NCBI GenBank assembly: GCA_022606135.1
Contig: JABYQN010000002.1
Span: 3,162,001-3,226,000 of the forward strand
DNA length: 64,000 nucleotides
DNA from: Fomes fomentarius
Taxonomy: Eukaryota > Basidiomycota > Agaricomycetes > Polyporales > Polyporaceae
Direction of reading: 5' to 3'
The notes under the pieces were generated by a model. The model was not told the DNA's origin. It searched no databases and saw only the letters and a list, made by a program, of their open reading frames with translations. Position numbers and translations under genes: made by a program. Shown here piece by piece: positions 1-10,564 of this stretch. Each line of letters begins with the position of its first letter. Within the stretch, counting starts at the first letter, position 1.

Positions 1-203
1 TGCAATCACTTTGAGGCGCTCAATAGTGTCTGTATTCCCAACAATATCGTCCAGTAGTTGTGGCCGGTACTTCTCGACCCTGGTCTGTGGTTCAGGAGGT
101 AGGCGAACCAGGAGGAGGGAGGTACATACCATGGCAGCTCGTACGGGAGAGCACTATCAGTGCCGTTGGCGGGAGCCTTGCCCTTGGCAGTGGAGGAGGA
201 CAT
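1..203 (-). CDS. RFC4: Replication factor C small subunit (human RFC2 / yeast Rfc4 type), 5' end only
   Basis: Clamp-loader subunit that helps load PCNA on DNA in the nucleus. Only the N-terminus is in the window. Exon 1 runs from the ATG at 203 down to 130 and ends in TG. A 50-nt intron (129-80, GTATGT...CAG) follows. Exon 2 begins at 79 and runs off the left edge. The joined protein reads ELPWVEKYRP and then LDDIVGN, the hallmark start of RFC small subunits. The Q-L-L-D-D-I-V-G-N-T-D-T-I order fits yeast Rfc4 and human RFC2 better than the other subunits as I remember them. The ATPase Walker motifs lie outside the window, so the paralogue is inferred from the first ~50 residues. Confidence 0.85.
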
Positions 204-598
204 CGTGAAGGCGAAGGGCGAGAAGGAATTGTGCGGCCGTGACCTGGCTCGACGCGTGACCGACGCGTCAAAGCGCAGTGACCTGTGTGACAGACGCGAT
301 TCTGGGCGTCACAATTTCTCCACGTAGACTCGGAAGCGGCATAGTCAGACGCGGACTTGAAGCTTGAAGTTAAGATTATGGCGGCCATGCTCTTCGCTAC
401 ATCCCCTTCCGTGCCTTCGCTCTAGCTCGACGATCTGAAACACCAACCGTCAGGCGACGTCGTGTCGAAACAACAACACATCTGAGGCGCTACTGTGCTC
501 AACAGTATCTATCCACGCGAACTCGGCTGCTGAGTCTGCCTCTCATCTGCTATAGGTGCTCCGATCAGTCTGAGGAGGAGTACACGGAAGTTAGCACG
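204..598. other. Divergent intergenic region (RFC / P450)
   Basis: This 395-base spacer separates two divergently transcribed genes and should hold both promoters. I see no conserved open reading frame and no clear TATA box. Confidence 0.5.
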
Positions 599-2388
599 AT
601 GCCCGACAACGACGCTGATGCCTCCTTGGTTCTCGACCCGGTGGGCCTAGTCACGCAGTCTCCTCTTGCATTCGCCCTTCTTTTGGTCGGCCTGTACTGG
701 ACAATCAAAATACTTCGCTCGACGACCACTTCGCGTCCTCCGCGAACGCCGTATTGGATACCATGGGTTGGCTCTGCAGTCGAGATGGGTAAGGACCCTG
801 ACGGGTTCTTTAGTAGTATGAGGTGCGTTCTCCCTCCACTTCTCCTGTCCAACCTTGCACCGAGCATCCATCATGTAGCAAGCTACTTGGTCCCGTCTTC
901 CGCGTCAAGACTCTGGGTCAAGAGATGATATTCGTCACGTCCCCTTTGGTGCGTCGCTCACCGAATTCGCATCCACCAATGACTGAAACGGAGATCTCAA
1001 TGACAGCTAATCAGCGCCGTCTATCGTGACTCTCAAGTATGTCCTCGGAGCTCTTGCTTTCCAGACTCCCTCCATTAACCAACCCACGGACAGAACTATG
1101 ACTTCATGTCAGTCCGCGTCCAGATGGGTGAACAGGCTTTCGCGGTCAGGAAAGCCATCGTCGGAGAACCCTATATGCTGAACCACTACATGCCCGAGCT
1201 CCATCACATGCTGCTACCAAGCAACCTAAAGCCCATGATCTCAGTGTATCTCACCAGCGTGTATGACACTCTTCTCAGCATGGTTTCAAGCATGGACGGC
1301 GCATCTGGTCCGCTGGAGACATTCATCATACCCCCTGCATATCGTGCAGGATGTCATGCCGGTTTTGGACTGGACTTCCCCGCCGAGAAGTCTTATCCCT
1401 TCTTCAAGGTCTTCGACGAGAACTTCCACCTCGTTGGGGCGGGATTACCGAAGTTTATATTGTCCAAGACTTGGAAAGCTTGGGATGACCTGGTTGACCT
1501 CTTAGAGGTATACGTCAACCAACAAGAGGAGGCTGGTGAAGACATGACTCCCTTTGTTATGGCAGCCTTGGAAGGACAAGCTCGAGGAGAATGGGTATGT
1601 GCCACGCGATGACTGTCGTAGTTCGCTTGCTCATAATACATTGCGTAGACGCGTCGCGATGTCGCTACGGTTTTGGCGTCTCAACTGTGGGCACTTCAGG
1701 CGAACGCGATCTTCACAGCTTACTGGCTCATCGCCATGCTTCTTCAGCAGTCCGATGGTCTGACACCATTGGTCGCCGAACTCGATGAGGCCAGACGTCA
1801 ATGGCAAGCTTCACACCCGTCTACTCCGCTTGGGCCGGCGTTCTTCGACAAAATCACGTCAAGCTCAAAGACGCTTCCTCTCTTAACATCCGCCATACAG
1901 GAGACCCTGCGCTACACCAGCTCCACATTCTCGATGCGCATTGTCCAGGCACCTGTCAAACTTGCAGGATACGATCTTCGTCCGGGAGACAAGGTCGTAT
2001 GCGCGACGCGGCACATCCATACGGACGACGAGATCCATCCTCACGCTAGCGAGTTCGACATCCGACGGTACCTGGAGAACCCGCGAGCGACGAAAGACGG
2101 CAAGCCAGTGGCGAATCATTCCATGGCTTTTGGTGGCGGCGTGTCGATGTGCGAGGGGAGGTGGGCTGCCCTTCTGTCTTGCATGAGGGTGCCTTTCTGA
2201 CGTGGTTCAACAGGCATTTTGCGATGACGGAGCTCAAGCTGTTCCTTGCCATCTTGCTGACGTTCGCGACAATTGACATTGACGAGGCTTGTACAACTCG
2301 ACCAGCGTTTGCATGGGAGCGTATGGGCCTAGGCATCATGCATCCTCGCGGAGACATGGAGGTGATTATGAGGAAGCGTCGACTATAA
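599..2388 (+). CDS. Cytochrome P450, CYP7/CYP8-like (prostacyclin-synthase-like) fungal type
   Basis: Haem-thiolate enzyme, probably ER-anchored: a hydrophobic helix (residues about 22-40) is followed by a proline-rich hinge (RPPRTPYWIPWVGS). Six exons join in frame, with introns starting near 823, 952, 1040, 1594 and 2161. Visible motifs are ETLR (helix K ExxR), an aromatic/PERF-like region, and the haem loop FGGGVSMCEGRHFA with the ligand Cys. The I-helix reads LQANAIFTAYWLIAMLL. It lacks the usual acid-Thr pair, as in the CYP7 and CYP8 families. Those families include enzymes that rearrange a bound peroxide rather than activate O2, so mono-oxygenation cannot be assumed. The substrate is unknown. 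The gene stands alone, with no biosynthetic partners nearby. Confidence 0.88.
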
Positions 2389-2985
2389 GACGTGTAAGTT
2401 CAACGTTCAGCCTGATCTGTAAGGACGAGCGCTAGTACTACCACTCTCGGACATTCGGGGCATCCTCATCGACACTACCACACCATTCGTTGACATTACG
2501 TTCCTTACTATTTAGTTTTCCTGTCCTTAATCCCTTTCATGAATCAGCCTGACTGACTCCTATAACATACACTGTGTATAAGACCTGTAGTACTCGGAGC
2601 ATGGTCCCGGGCCCGAATACACAACTTGTTATTTTGACTCGTCTGACGACGCTTCGAGTTACTCGATGGACCGACACCATGTGCAAGACTCCACGCCTCG
2701 AAGTGGCTCCCACATCTACTTTTGTGTATATCTATCCGCGTTGATTTGGCACCGATACCAAGGAGAATCTCATGACTTAGACTGTTGCTGCTGCAATGTT
2801 CGCATGTGTGTAGTGAGGACTGGGGAGACGAACTGCCCAGTTTCGGCGTGTATCACGACATGGTTACGCGTGACAAACATGACCGTCACAGGCGGCTCGA
2901 GCACTCTGGACCCCGCAGGAAGTGTTCACCTGCTGTTCACCAGCACGTAGGTTCTTTCATCGGTCCTGCTCATGCTCCCCCGACT
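2389..2985. other. Intergenic region
   Basis: About 600 bases between the P450 stop and the proposed SerRS start. Short open frames are present but none resembles a known protein. It presumably holds the P450 3' UTR and the SerRS promoter. Confidence 0.4.
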
Positions 2986-4628
2986 ATGAATATGCAGCTG
3001 GGCCAAGCATACTCCGCTCGCTGGTTGCATAGCTTATGCATGCGACGCTGTTGTGGTGAGTACATTCTCACCTTCCAAGTGCCCCACAAATTTTGATGTT
3101 TCAATGAGATTCAAGGCTACGTGCCTACTCCTCAATACCTGATCGCTCCCCCGTGAGCACCGCTACGAGTCTTCCAAAACCAAGGCTAGACTATCGCGAC
3201 ATCTCGGAGAACGTCGTCTTCAAGTCACACAACGCATTCAACCGAAAGGCTGCCCTACCTGTCGGCACGGTCCAGACCGTCGCGCGGTTGTACGATGAAC
3301 AGAAGGAGCTATCTCAGACCCTGAATGCGAAGCGCCACGCGCGTGCTCAAGTCGGTGAGCGAATCCGTACTTTTGCGAAGAATCTCGAGAAGAAGCAGGC
3401 TGCGCTGGACGAGGCGAAGGCTCTCAAAGCCGAGATTACCGACCTCGAGACCCGTGCCACGGAGGTGGAGGTGCAATTGTACGCCCTTGCCCTGGCCATC
3501 CCCAACGATACACATCACGACGTTCCCATCGGCCCAGAATCTATGGCAGTCACATTGTCGACGCACGGCCCTCCACCTATACCCGCTTCCCCTGCACGCG
3601 ACCACGTCTCAATATGTCGCACCCTCGATGTTCTGGATCTCGAGTCCGGCGCGACGACGACTGGCTCCTCTTGGTACTATCTAAAGAACGAGGGTGCACT
3701 TCTCGAGCTCGCGCTTATCAATTATGCTCTCAGCATCGCAATGAAGCACGGGTACACGCCCGTCACGACTCCAGACGTCGTGCGGTCAGATATTGCAAGC
3801 CGGTGTGGCTTCCAGCCGCGCGACCCCATCGACGGGGCGGCGTCGCAGATGTACCATATCGCGCATGTGGCGGACCCTGCGGCGCTGCCCAATCGTGATC
3901 ACCCGGAGCTTGTTCTGGCTGGGACTGCCGAGATCCCACTCGCGGGTATGTTTGCGAACAAGATTTTGGCTGCGGGCGAGCTGCCACGCAAGGTTGTTGG
4001 GCTGGGACATGCATTCCGTGCCGAGGCGGGAGCTCGTGGCGCCGACACAAGGGGCCTCTATCGCGTGCACCAGTTCACGAAGCTCGAGTTGTTCGTTGTG
4101 TCGGACCAGGAGTCGAGCGGGGCATTAATGGAAGACATGCGAAAGCTACAGGCCGAGATATTCGAGGGTCTGGGACTCACGTTCAGGTGCGTTTGACTTT
4201 CTTCACTTGATTGCTGTTCTGACTGCACGAGCTTGTACGACAGAGTGCTTGAGATGCCAACGGAAGAACTCGGTGCTAGTGCTTACCGCAAGTACGATGT
4301 GGAGGCATGGATGCCCGGGCGAGGCAGCTGGGGCGAGATTTCGTCGACCTCGAATTGCACGGACTATCAAGCGCGTCGGCTGCATATCCGCTATCGTCGT
4401 CCAGTGCCACAATCCTCGGATGGCACACCTCCCTCCGACCAAATTGGTGTTCCGTTCGCACACACGCTCAATGGGACTGCGGCCGCGGTACCGCGACTGA
4501 TTGTCGCGTTGATTGAGAACGGCGCTGTATTTGACGAGGCGGGTGCTGTACGAGGTCTTCGACTGCCCAGCGTATTGCGTTCATTCTGGGTTGGAGGGAA
4601 CCCTAGGGGCTTGATCGAGTGGATATAA
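2986..4628 (+). CDS. DIA4: Mitochondrial seryl-tRNA synthetase
   Basis: Charges tRNA-Ser, probably in mitochondria. The main exon encodes the N-terminal coiled-coil arm (long Lys/Glu helix), class II motif 2 (GHAFRAEAGARG...YRVHQFTKLELF) and, after a 57-nt intron (4187-4243), EMPTEELGASAYRKYDVEAWMP and motif 3 (LNGTAAAVPR). The frame has no ATG before the core; the first usable codon there is a GTG at 3153. I therefore propose a first exon from ATG 2986 to 3055, a 53-nt intron (3056-3108, G|GTGAGT...ATGAG) and continuation at 3109. This gives an Arg-rich, acid-poor start with a RAYSS motif typical of a presequence cleavage site. The core assignment is firm; the first exon is inferred. Confidence 0.9.
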
Positions 4629-5095
4629 CGCCTTCATTGCTATCCGGGTATCTGTAGAGCGTTCAATCATGTTGTCGCCAAACGGCGATAAGTCACAGCT
4701 CATAAGATAGAAGTATCTGGATAGTTTATCTTTTACACACACACACCAAGGCCGTGTTCTTGGTGGTCATCTACAAGGTCGATCCTGGCGGCGACTCCCA
4801 CTATCGTTGTGGTCCTCTTTCTCAGTCGAGATTGCAACCCATGGCACATGCGATGGCAAAGACAATAGCTTGTATACACGTGTGCGAGGCCACATACAGT
4901 ACGTGTCTAGGCGTGTGTTTGTGTAGCATACGACGCCATAGCGAATGCATCATCTCGAGATAGCCAACATCAGATCTTGAAACACCGAGGCCACTCCCGG
5001 GCGCTTCACGGCTAAAGCGCGAGCCGAGACGTCATAAGTATCGCGTCTACAGAGCGGGCAGTGTCCCGCTCAACCCTCTCTCCCTTTCGTCCCCC
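4629..5095. other. Intergenic region
   Basis: 467 bases between SerRS and the Lsb5-like gene. It contains a short CA run near 4735-4747 and a pyrimidine-rich stretch just before the next ATG (about 5060-5095), typical of a fungal 5' leader. No gene is seen. Confidence 0.4.
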
Positions 5096-7099
5096 ATGTC
5101 CCTCTCCTTCGCAAAGCAAGCATATTCCGCGTTCAATCGCGAGAAGCCGCGCGTATGTCTAATCGCAATGTTTGCAGCAATCTCCCAACCTTTGTCTCTC
5201 GCAGTCTTCTATCACGGAGTGGGTAGAGATCCTCACATCGAGCTCGTACGATGATGAAGCATATGATGGGTATGTGTGCGTGACAGATGTCCGGATTTGC
5301 CTGATCTCATAGGCGTTGTAATAGGATACCGGAGTTGGTGGAGTCTATCAACATCCAAGCCACAGGGTACGGCTCTCCTTTGTCTGGCAAGAAGAGGTAC
5401 ACCTAATCGCCTGAGCAGCCCTGCTGAAGCATCGCGCGCGGTTCGCAAGAAGATAAAGCATGGCAATCCACACCAACAATACCGTGCTCTCCATGTACGT
5501 CGCATCGCGTGCAGTCTGCACAGAGCAGACTGATGAACAGCCATTCACCCCTGTAGATCTTGAAGGCCGTTGTGGAGAATGGCGGTCAAAGCTTACAAAG
5601 TGTGTGGTCTCGATCTCCTGTGGCGTGTGGTTAAACCGAATACTTTACAGCCTCGTTCGCCGACCATCACCTAACGGATGCCATCAAGCACCTTGCCTCA
5701 GACCCGGGCACGGAACCCAAGGTCAAGAAGAAGCTTGCTTCTGTGCTCGCCGCATGGCGCCGCCAGTTCAAAGACGATCCTTCGATGACGCTCGTTGCAA
5801 GGCTGTACGACCAATGTAAACTTGCGCAGAATGATCGCGCGAGCGCAGACAAGCGGGCGATCGAGAATGTTAACCTTGGAATAGGGCTGGATGTCGAGTA
5901 CGTAGAGAAGAGGAGGAAGGAAGAGGAAGCCAAGCGGAGGAAAGATGAAGAGAAGCGTAAGGCGAAGGAAGAAAAGGAGAGACGGAAGAGAGAAGAGGAG
6001 GAGAGGAAGCGCAAGGCATCTCAGCCCAGGAGGAGGAAACCGTTCAACTTTGAAGAGGTAAGTCTGTTCTAAGTTCATGATAGAGATCAAAAGTGTACCA
6101 AGCGCCCTATAGGAGAAGCCCCAAATCTTAACCGCTATCGCCAATGCCTCCCAAGCCGCTAGTAATCTAGTCAACGCCATGACGGTGAGTTTTCGCGTAA
6201 GGATAGGATTGCCTTGTCCTGACCATCACCCAGCTCGTGAACACCCAACAAGAGAGCTTGGAGTCGAACGAGCGTGTTCAGGAATGCTTGGACAAGGTGA
6301 AGCAGGTTCGCAAGCAGATAGTTCGATATGTCCAGGTGAGTTGTATCGCATGATTGGCTATATGACACCTAACGATGATGATTCAGCTTGTCGAGAGTGA
6401 GGAAATGATGGGCGTACTTATCGAGACCAACGACCGTATCATTGCGGCTCTGGAAAACTATGACTTGGTCCGGATGCATTCCCTCATTTGAATGCCACCA
6501 TACTCACCAACGCATTAGCTTACCAAACCTGACACTTCGGAACAGCAAGTCAAAGAGATCCAAGAGGGTCTTGCAGCTGCTAAGCTCTCTACAACAGAGT
6601 TAGGCAAACTTCAGGATAGGCAACGTGCAGCGATAGAGCGATCCGTAGGACGTGCAGGTGGACGTAGCTTCAGTCCCGGTTCTGGAGAGACAAGCCCAAT
6701 CAGTCCTATCCATCCCGACTTACAAGACCTCCAGTTTGGGCCATTGGGTGCTGAGCAGAGGTGCGTCGTCTGCTTTCCGTTGGCGTCAGGTTAGCTCACT
6801 GCACGTTGCCTGATTATTATTATAGAGGTCTGCCGGCGCCGCTGCGGCCTACTACTCGCCGCACTTCCTCTGAGGAGGACGAGACCTGGCGTCGTGGATC
6901 TCTGTCGGATTTCAGTGACTACGAGTCTTCTAACGGGGAAACACACAACCGTGCTGGTCCATCCTCGGGCGTCCAAACGCGACGTCGGGATTACGTCGAC
7001 GTCTCTGACAACGAGTCGTCGCAGGACGTGCGCCGCCATCCCAAGCAAGGTTCATCGCACGACAATGAAGACCCGTTCGCCGATCCTTTCGCTGACTAG
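5096..7099 (+). CDS. LSB5: Lsb5-like VHS/GAT domain protein (actin and endocytosis adaptor)
   Basis: Probable adaptor linking endosomal sorting and cortical actin, by homology to yeast Lsb5. The protein starts MSLSFAKQAYSAFNREKPR and continues into SSITEWVEILTSS, a VHS domain assembled from several small exons with introns of about 50-65 nt. The VHS ends near FKDDPSMTLVARLYDQCK. A highly charged Lys/Glu/Arg helix follows (about 5910-6040, about 45 residues). Next comes a GAT-like three-helix region (LVNTQQESLESNERVQECLDKV...LVESEEMMGVLIETNDRI), then a Ser/Pro-rich disordered tail ending in an acidic DPFADPFAD. The DPF repeats resemble adaptin-binding motifs. Downstream Utp11 is convergent, leaving about 300 bases between the stops. 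Confidence 0.88.
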
Positions 7100-7406
7100 A
7101 CCAGTTGGCGACCTGTAGAGAATCGAAGGAAGTGCGATCTCTGCTGTGTATTGCTGGTTTCTCCTTATCGTTGCTCTACTGTAGCCCGGCTTATGTGGTC
7201 ATTGCGTGATGTATTCTGATATATCTATTACTTGCTGTGTATGCATTGCTGTAGAATACATTGGATGGTAGGACATCCTCTCATGCGAGCTTGCTTGACA
7301 GAATTCCCCTCATGGCGCGTTGACAGAAGAAGCTGCGAACAGAAACGAGGTATGAATTTGCATCGCGGGCACTGTCAGCGGAGTGGCTTCACGCATGTAT
7401 GGAACA
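7100..7406. other. Convergent 3' intergenic region (LSB5 / UTP11)
   Basis: About 300 bases between two converging stop codons. It presumably holds overlapping 3' UTRs. No reading frame of note is seen. Confidence 0.4.
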
Positions 7407-8680
7407 CTATCGCTTCCTCTCAACTCGCCACTTGTAGACCCTGGGCTTCCAGGTCTTCTCGTCCTTATGTCTCGGGGTATCTTCGTCTTCCTTGTCGCCA
7501 TCGTCGTCCTCCACTTTCTCCACCCCGCTAAGCTTTCTTGACGCACCCTTGCCCATCAGCAGGCGCTGCATCTCAAGCTCGCGTTCGGCATACCGCAGCT
7601 GCCGGTCTCGTACAAGACGGGCGAACAACTCTTTGAGCAGTCGCGTGCGGTGTTCCTATGGTCAAAGTGGCACCAAATGCGTCAGCCGCGCTATCGCCTG
7701 CCCACACGATGCAAGAACGAGGCTAACCTTCGCTGCCTCACGAGATGATAGATCGTCGAGCGCGCCGCCGTCAATCGCTACCGCCGACTTTGACTTCCGT
7801 CGCTTGCGCTTCGTTTCCTCTGGGGCCCTCCAGCCTAGGTCGAGGCTGACGTCTGGTGTGACAACCATGGGCGCGCGGCCTTGCAAATCGGAAGCGCCAC
7901 GGGCGGTCGCGACATGTCGCCGTGCTGAAGAGAGGAAGAGAAGCACATTTCAGCATTCCGGTTGAGTAGCTGCCGCCACACTGCCGGTGCGGGGCAGGGA
8001 TCATGCTCGGAAGCACACCTTCTTCTGCGTCCTCTGCGAAGAGAATGTGCCTAGTCGAGCCATGCGACTTTCGTCGGGCCTTCTTGGGTGCTGGGGAAAG
8101 GATGCCCGCCTCGCGCAGAGTCTGCAGCTCCTCCTCGTCTAGATCAGCGGAGCCGCCGTCGTCACCGGAAGGCCTGGCCTGCAGTAGGTTAGCTAATTGA
8201 CTAAGTTCTTCCTTGAGCTTGTCAATTTTCTGGGGATTGGGGGCTTGGCTGAGCAAATGTGGTACGCAAAAGTCTCGGTCTGGAAGACGTACCTTCAGCC
8301 CCGCTGCCCTCATTGTCCTTAGGTAGTTCTCATCCTGTGTCTTGAGTACCTTCACAATGTCAACCGGTAGAGCCTCGTTTCCTCTATTTGTGACGTGCAC
8401 ACCGCCCTGCAGGCCGTGAGGTCAGTATGACGAACAACCTCAAACAGGGTGATATCCGCACTTCTGTCCTCTCCCTAGTCATCGAGAAGTAGAATTCATC
8501 TTTGTTCCTGGTAGCCGCCTTCTCTCGTAGGCGGTTTATCCTGTCCTGTTTCGAGTGGTAGTCGCGTGCACGAAGTACATAGTCCTTGTGCTTCTCGAGG
8601 ATACCCAGCCGTGTTCGGTGAGACAGCTGAGAGCGCTCCTTGTGGCTTTTTCTGTGCAGCGAGTTTTTCAAAGAAGACAT
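7407..8680 (-). CDS. UTP11: U3 snoRNP-associated protein Utp11
   Basis: Small-subunit processome component needed for 18S rRNA maturation in the nucleolus. The start [18 protein letters not shown] is the conserved Utp11 N-terminus, followed by [34 protein letters not shown], and, after an intron, [25 protein letters not shown] with DENYLRTM. Further introns follow GLK (donor GTACGT) and EDAEE (donor GTGTGC). The protein is rich in basic and acidic residues and ends in [19 protein letters not shown], which matches the conserved [14 protein letters not shown] terminus. All joins are in frame. It lies immediately downstream of the zinc-finger gene on the same strand, about 280 bases away. Confidence 0.95.
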
Positions 8681-8957
8681 AGCAGAATGGTCCTAGCGGA
8701 TCTTGCAGTGGGTGAATGGAAGCGGACAATAACGAGTGGAAGGAAAGAAAACGAGAAAATGTATTTGTGGGCGTCACAGCACAATTCGTTACACGGACCG
8801 ATGTCCCGCCCTGCAAACCTCTACGGGCCAGTACAAAGCAGCTCTGTCGTATCTGAGACCATTACACTACTTATCGTTCAAAGCTATATGCGCTATCTGT
8901 ACACATTAAAGCTGTTATGAGAATGAGATCACTATCCAATGTCCCACAACTGTCAAC

Positions 8958-10239
8958 CTAAGTCCCGGCCCCATGGTGGTTACCGTCCAGCGGTGCGCCT
9001 CCCATCCCAACTCCCCCATGCATCGGTCCCATAGGAGGTATCGTTGGAGCGGCCATCGTGCCACCGATAGGGCTCTCGAGGTACAAACGGATGAGCACGC
9101 TCTCTAGGGCCGCAACGGAAGGAGCGGGAAATTCGAAAGACCGCGCGTGGTCGCGGATGCTTTGGAAAAGTACACCCATTCTGTCCCAGCGTTCTTGCGA
9201 GATATCCACGTTCGTCGGTTGCTGCATCTGCGGCAGCGGGGCAAGCATAGATATCGCGGACTGGAAGGGCTGGGGTTCGCCCATCTGCGGGGGCGGTTGC
9301 GGCACATGCTGTTGTTGTTCCTGCATCGGCGGCGGTACGGGGGCAGATGACGGGCCTGCGATAGCATTCGTCCCGTCGTCCATGAATGAGCCTGATGTTG
9401 GGCTCGCCGAGGATTCGGGTTCGGTCTGGCGTTCCTTACGCGGCCGTCCTCGGGGTCTGTCCGTCGAGGCTCGAGCTTCCATTTCCGCCTGGGCCTTGCG
9501 GCCGCGCTTCGTGAAGGGCAGGTTTGCAGGACCGATTTCGTGCGAGTGGTCCGAGGTATCTGGACGTAGGGTGATACATGAACATTGACTATTGCAGGAG
9601 CTTCGCAATGACAGAGAGAGAGAGACGAGACTCACAACACGCACGAACCTCATCCGTCTCGAAGTATGTCTTGTAACTTATAGATGCAGGACAGCCCATC
9701 CCCTCAAGCTACCTAGACGTCGTGAGTTCCAGTACACGAGAGCGCACAGCCCAGCCCAGCCAGCCAGCAGAACAAAGTCCAAAACGACAGACGAACCTTT
9801 CTACTCGGGACCTTCCTGACCCTGTCCGGATACTTCTTCACATACTTCTTCCGCCCCCTCGAGAATGCCTGCCGCACACGAGCTTGGTGTGTTCCTTGAA
9901 CCGCGGCGGGACCGCCTTGGACGCGTGAGTATCGCCCTTGACGAACTCAACCATCTTCTCCTCCTCCTCGCGCTGACGCCACGCCTCGAACGCGTCCATC
10001 GACTCGAACACGAGTGTGTATCGGTCATCCGCGTCGCCTGAGCCATAAAGCCCCTTGCGCGGGTTCTCGGTGTAGTGCGACGAGGACGGCGACTGCATGC
10101 GGGTACTCGAGTCGCTAGCCGACAGCTGCGCGAACGGAGGCGACAGCGACGTCGACGCTCCCGAAAGGGTCGAATGTTGGCCATTGTCGTAACCGTGCTG
10201 TGCCCCAGGCGGGGGTAGCCTGAAATTTTGGAAGCTCAT
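8958..10239 (-). CDS. FAR1/WRKY-GCM1-type zinc-finger DNA-binding protein, with an apparent 1-nt frameshift
   Basis: Putative nuclear transcription factor. Residues 1-80 are Ser/Pro-rich, followed by RYTLVFESMDAFEAWRQREEEE. The zinc-binding region reads KLVCGRHSRGG, KKYVKKYPDRVRKVPSRK, then across two introns GMGCPASISYKTYFETDEVRACY and TSDHSHEIG. This gives C-x29-C-x22-H-x-H, the FAR1/WRKY-GCM1 arrangement. After it come a basic patch (RPRGRPRKER, AT-hook-like) and a Gln/Pro/Met-rich tail. Between RGG and KKYV the frame slips by one base inside a run of five G (five C at 9854-9858 on the + strand). Six G would restore continuity, so a consensus error or a recent frameshift is likely. The target genes are unknown. 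Confidence 0.7.
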
Positions 10240-10564
10240 CAAGGGCGGAGAGTATAATGGAGGATAACCAGAGGACACTGTAGCCAACGAGCGCGGTCGT
10301 CTGCATGTATCTTCGCAATTCGCACCGGTCGTCCCGAGTCTCCGGCTGCATGCCATGCGCGTGGCCCACCACCATCCTCTTCTCCAATACACACAACATA
10401 CGGCCCGAACACCTGAGGGAAGAATTCGAGAGGATCGTTGGAATTCTGAATGCAATTGATTAGGGATGGCGTCAAGCCTGCTAACTAGGGAATGTCCACA
10501 GCAATGCGTACATGATGCAAAGTCCATAGATGCGATAGCTAACTGTCTAGCGAGGAGAGCGAGT
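10240..10564. other. Intergenic region (PLC-like 3' end / zinc-finger promoter)
   Basis: 325 bases. Minus-strand open frame continues upstream of the chosen ATG at 10239, so a longer zinc-finger 5' exon cannot be excluded. I prefer the ATG at 10239, which begins MSFQNFRLPPPG. Confidence 0.35.

Noticed and set aside
4735..4747. Short CA dinucleotide run
   Set aside because: Too short to be more than an ordinary microsatellite.
5698..6180. Minus-strand open frame of 160 codons rich in Leu, Ser and Phe
   Set aside because: It is the reverse of the Lys/Glu/Arg helix of the Lsb5-like gene; the hydrophobic look arises from the complement of AAG/GAG codons.
9058..9588. Plus-strand open frame of 176 codons rich in Cys and Gly
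   Set aside because: It is antisense to the Gln/Pro-rich tail of the zinc-finger gene and shows no signature of its own.
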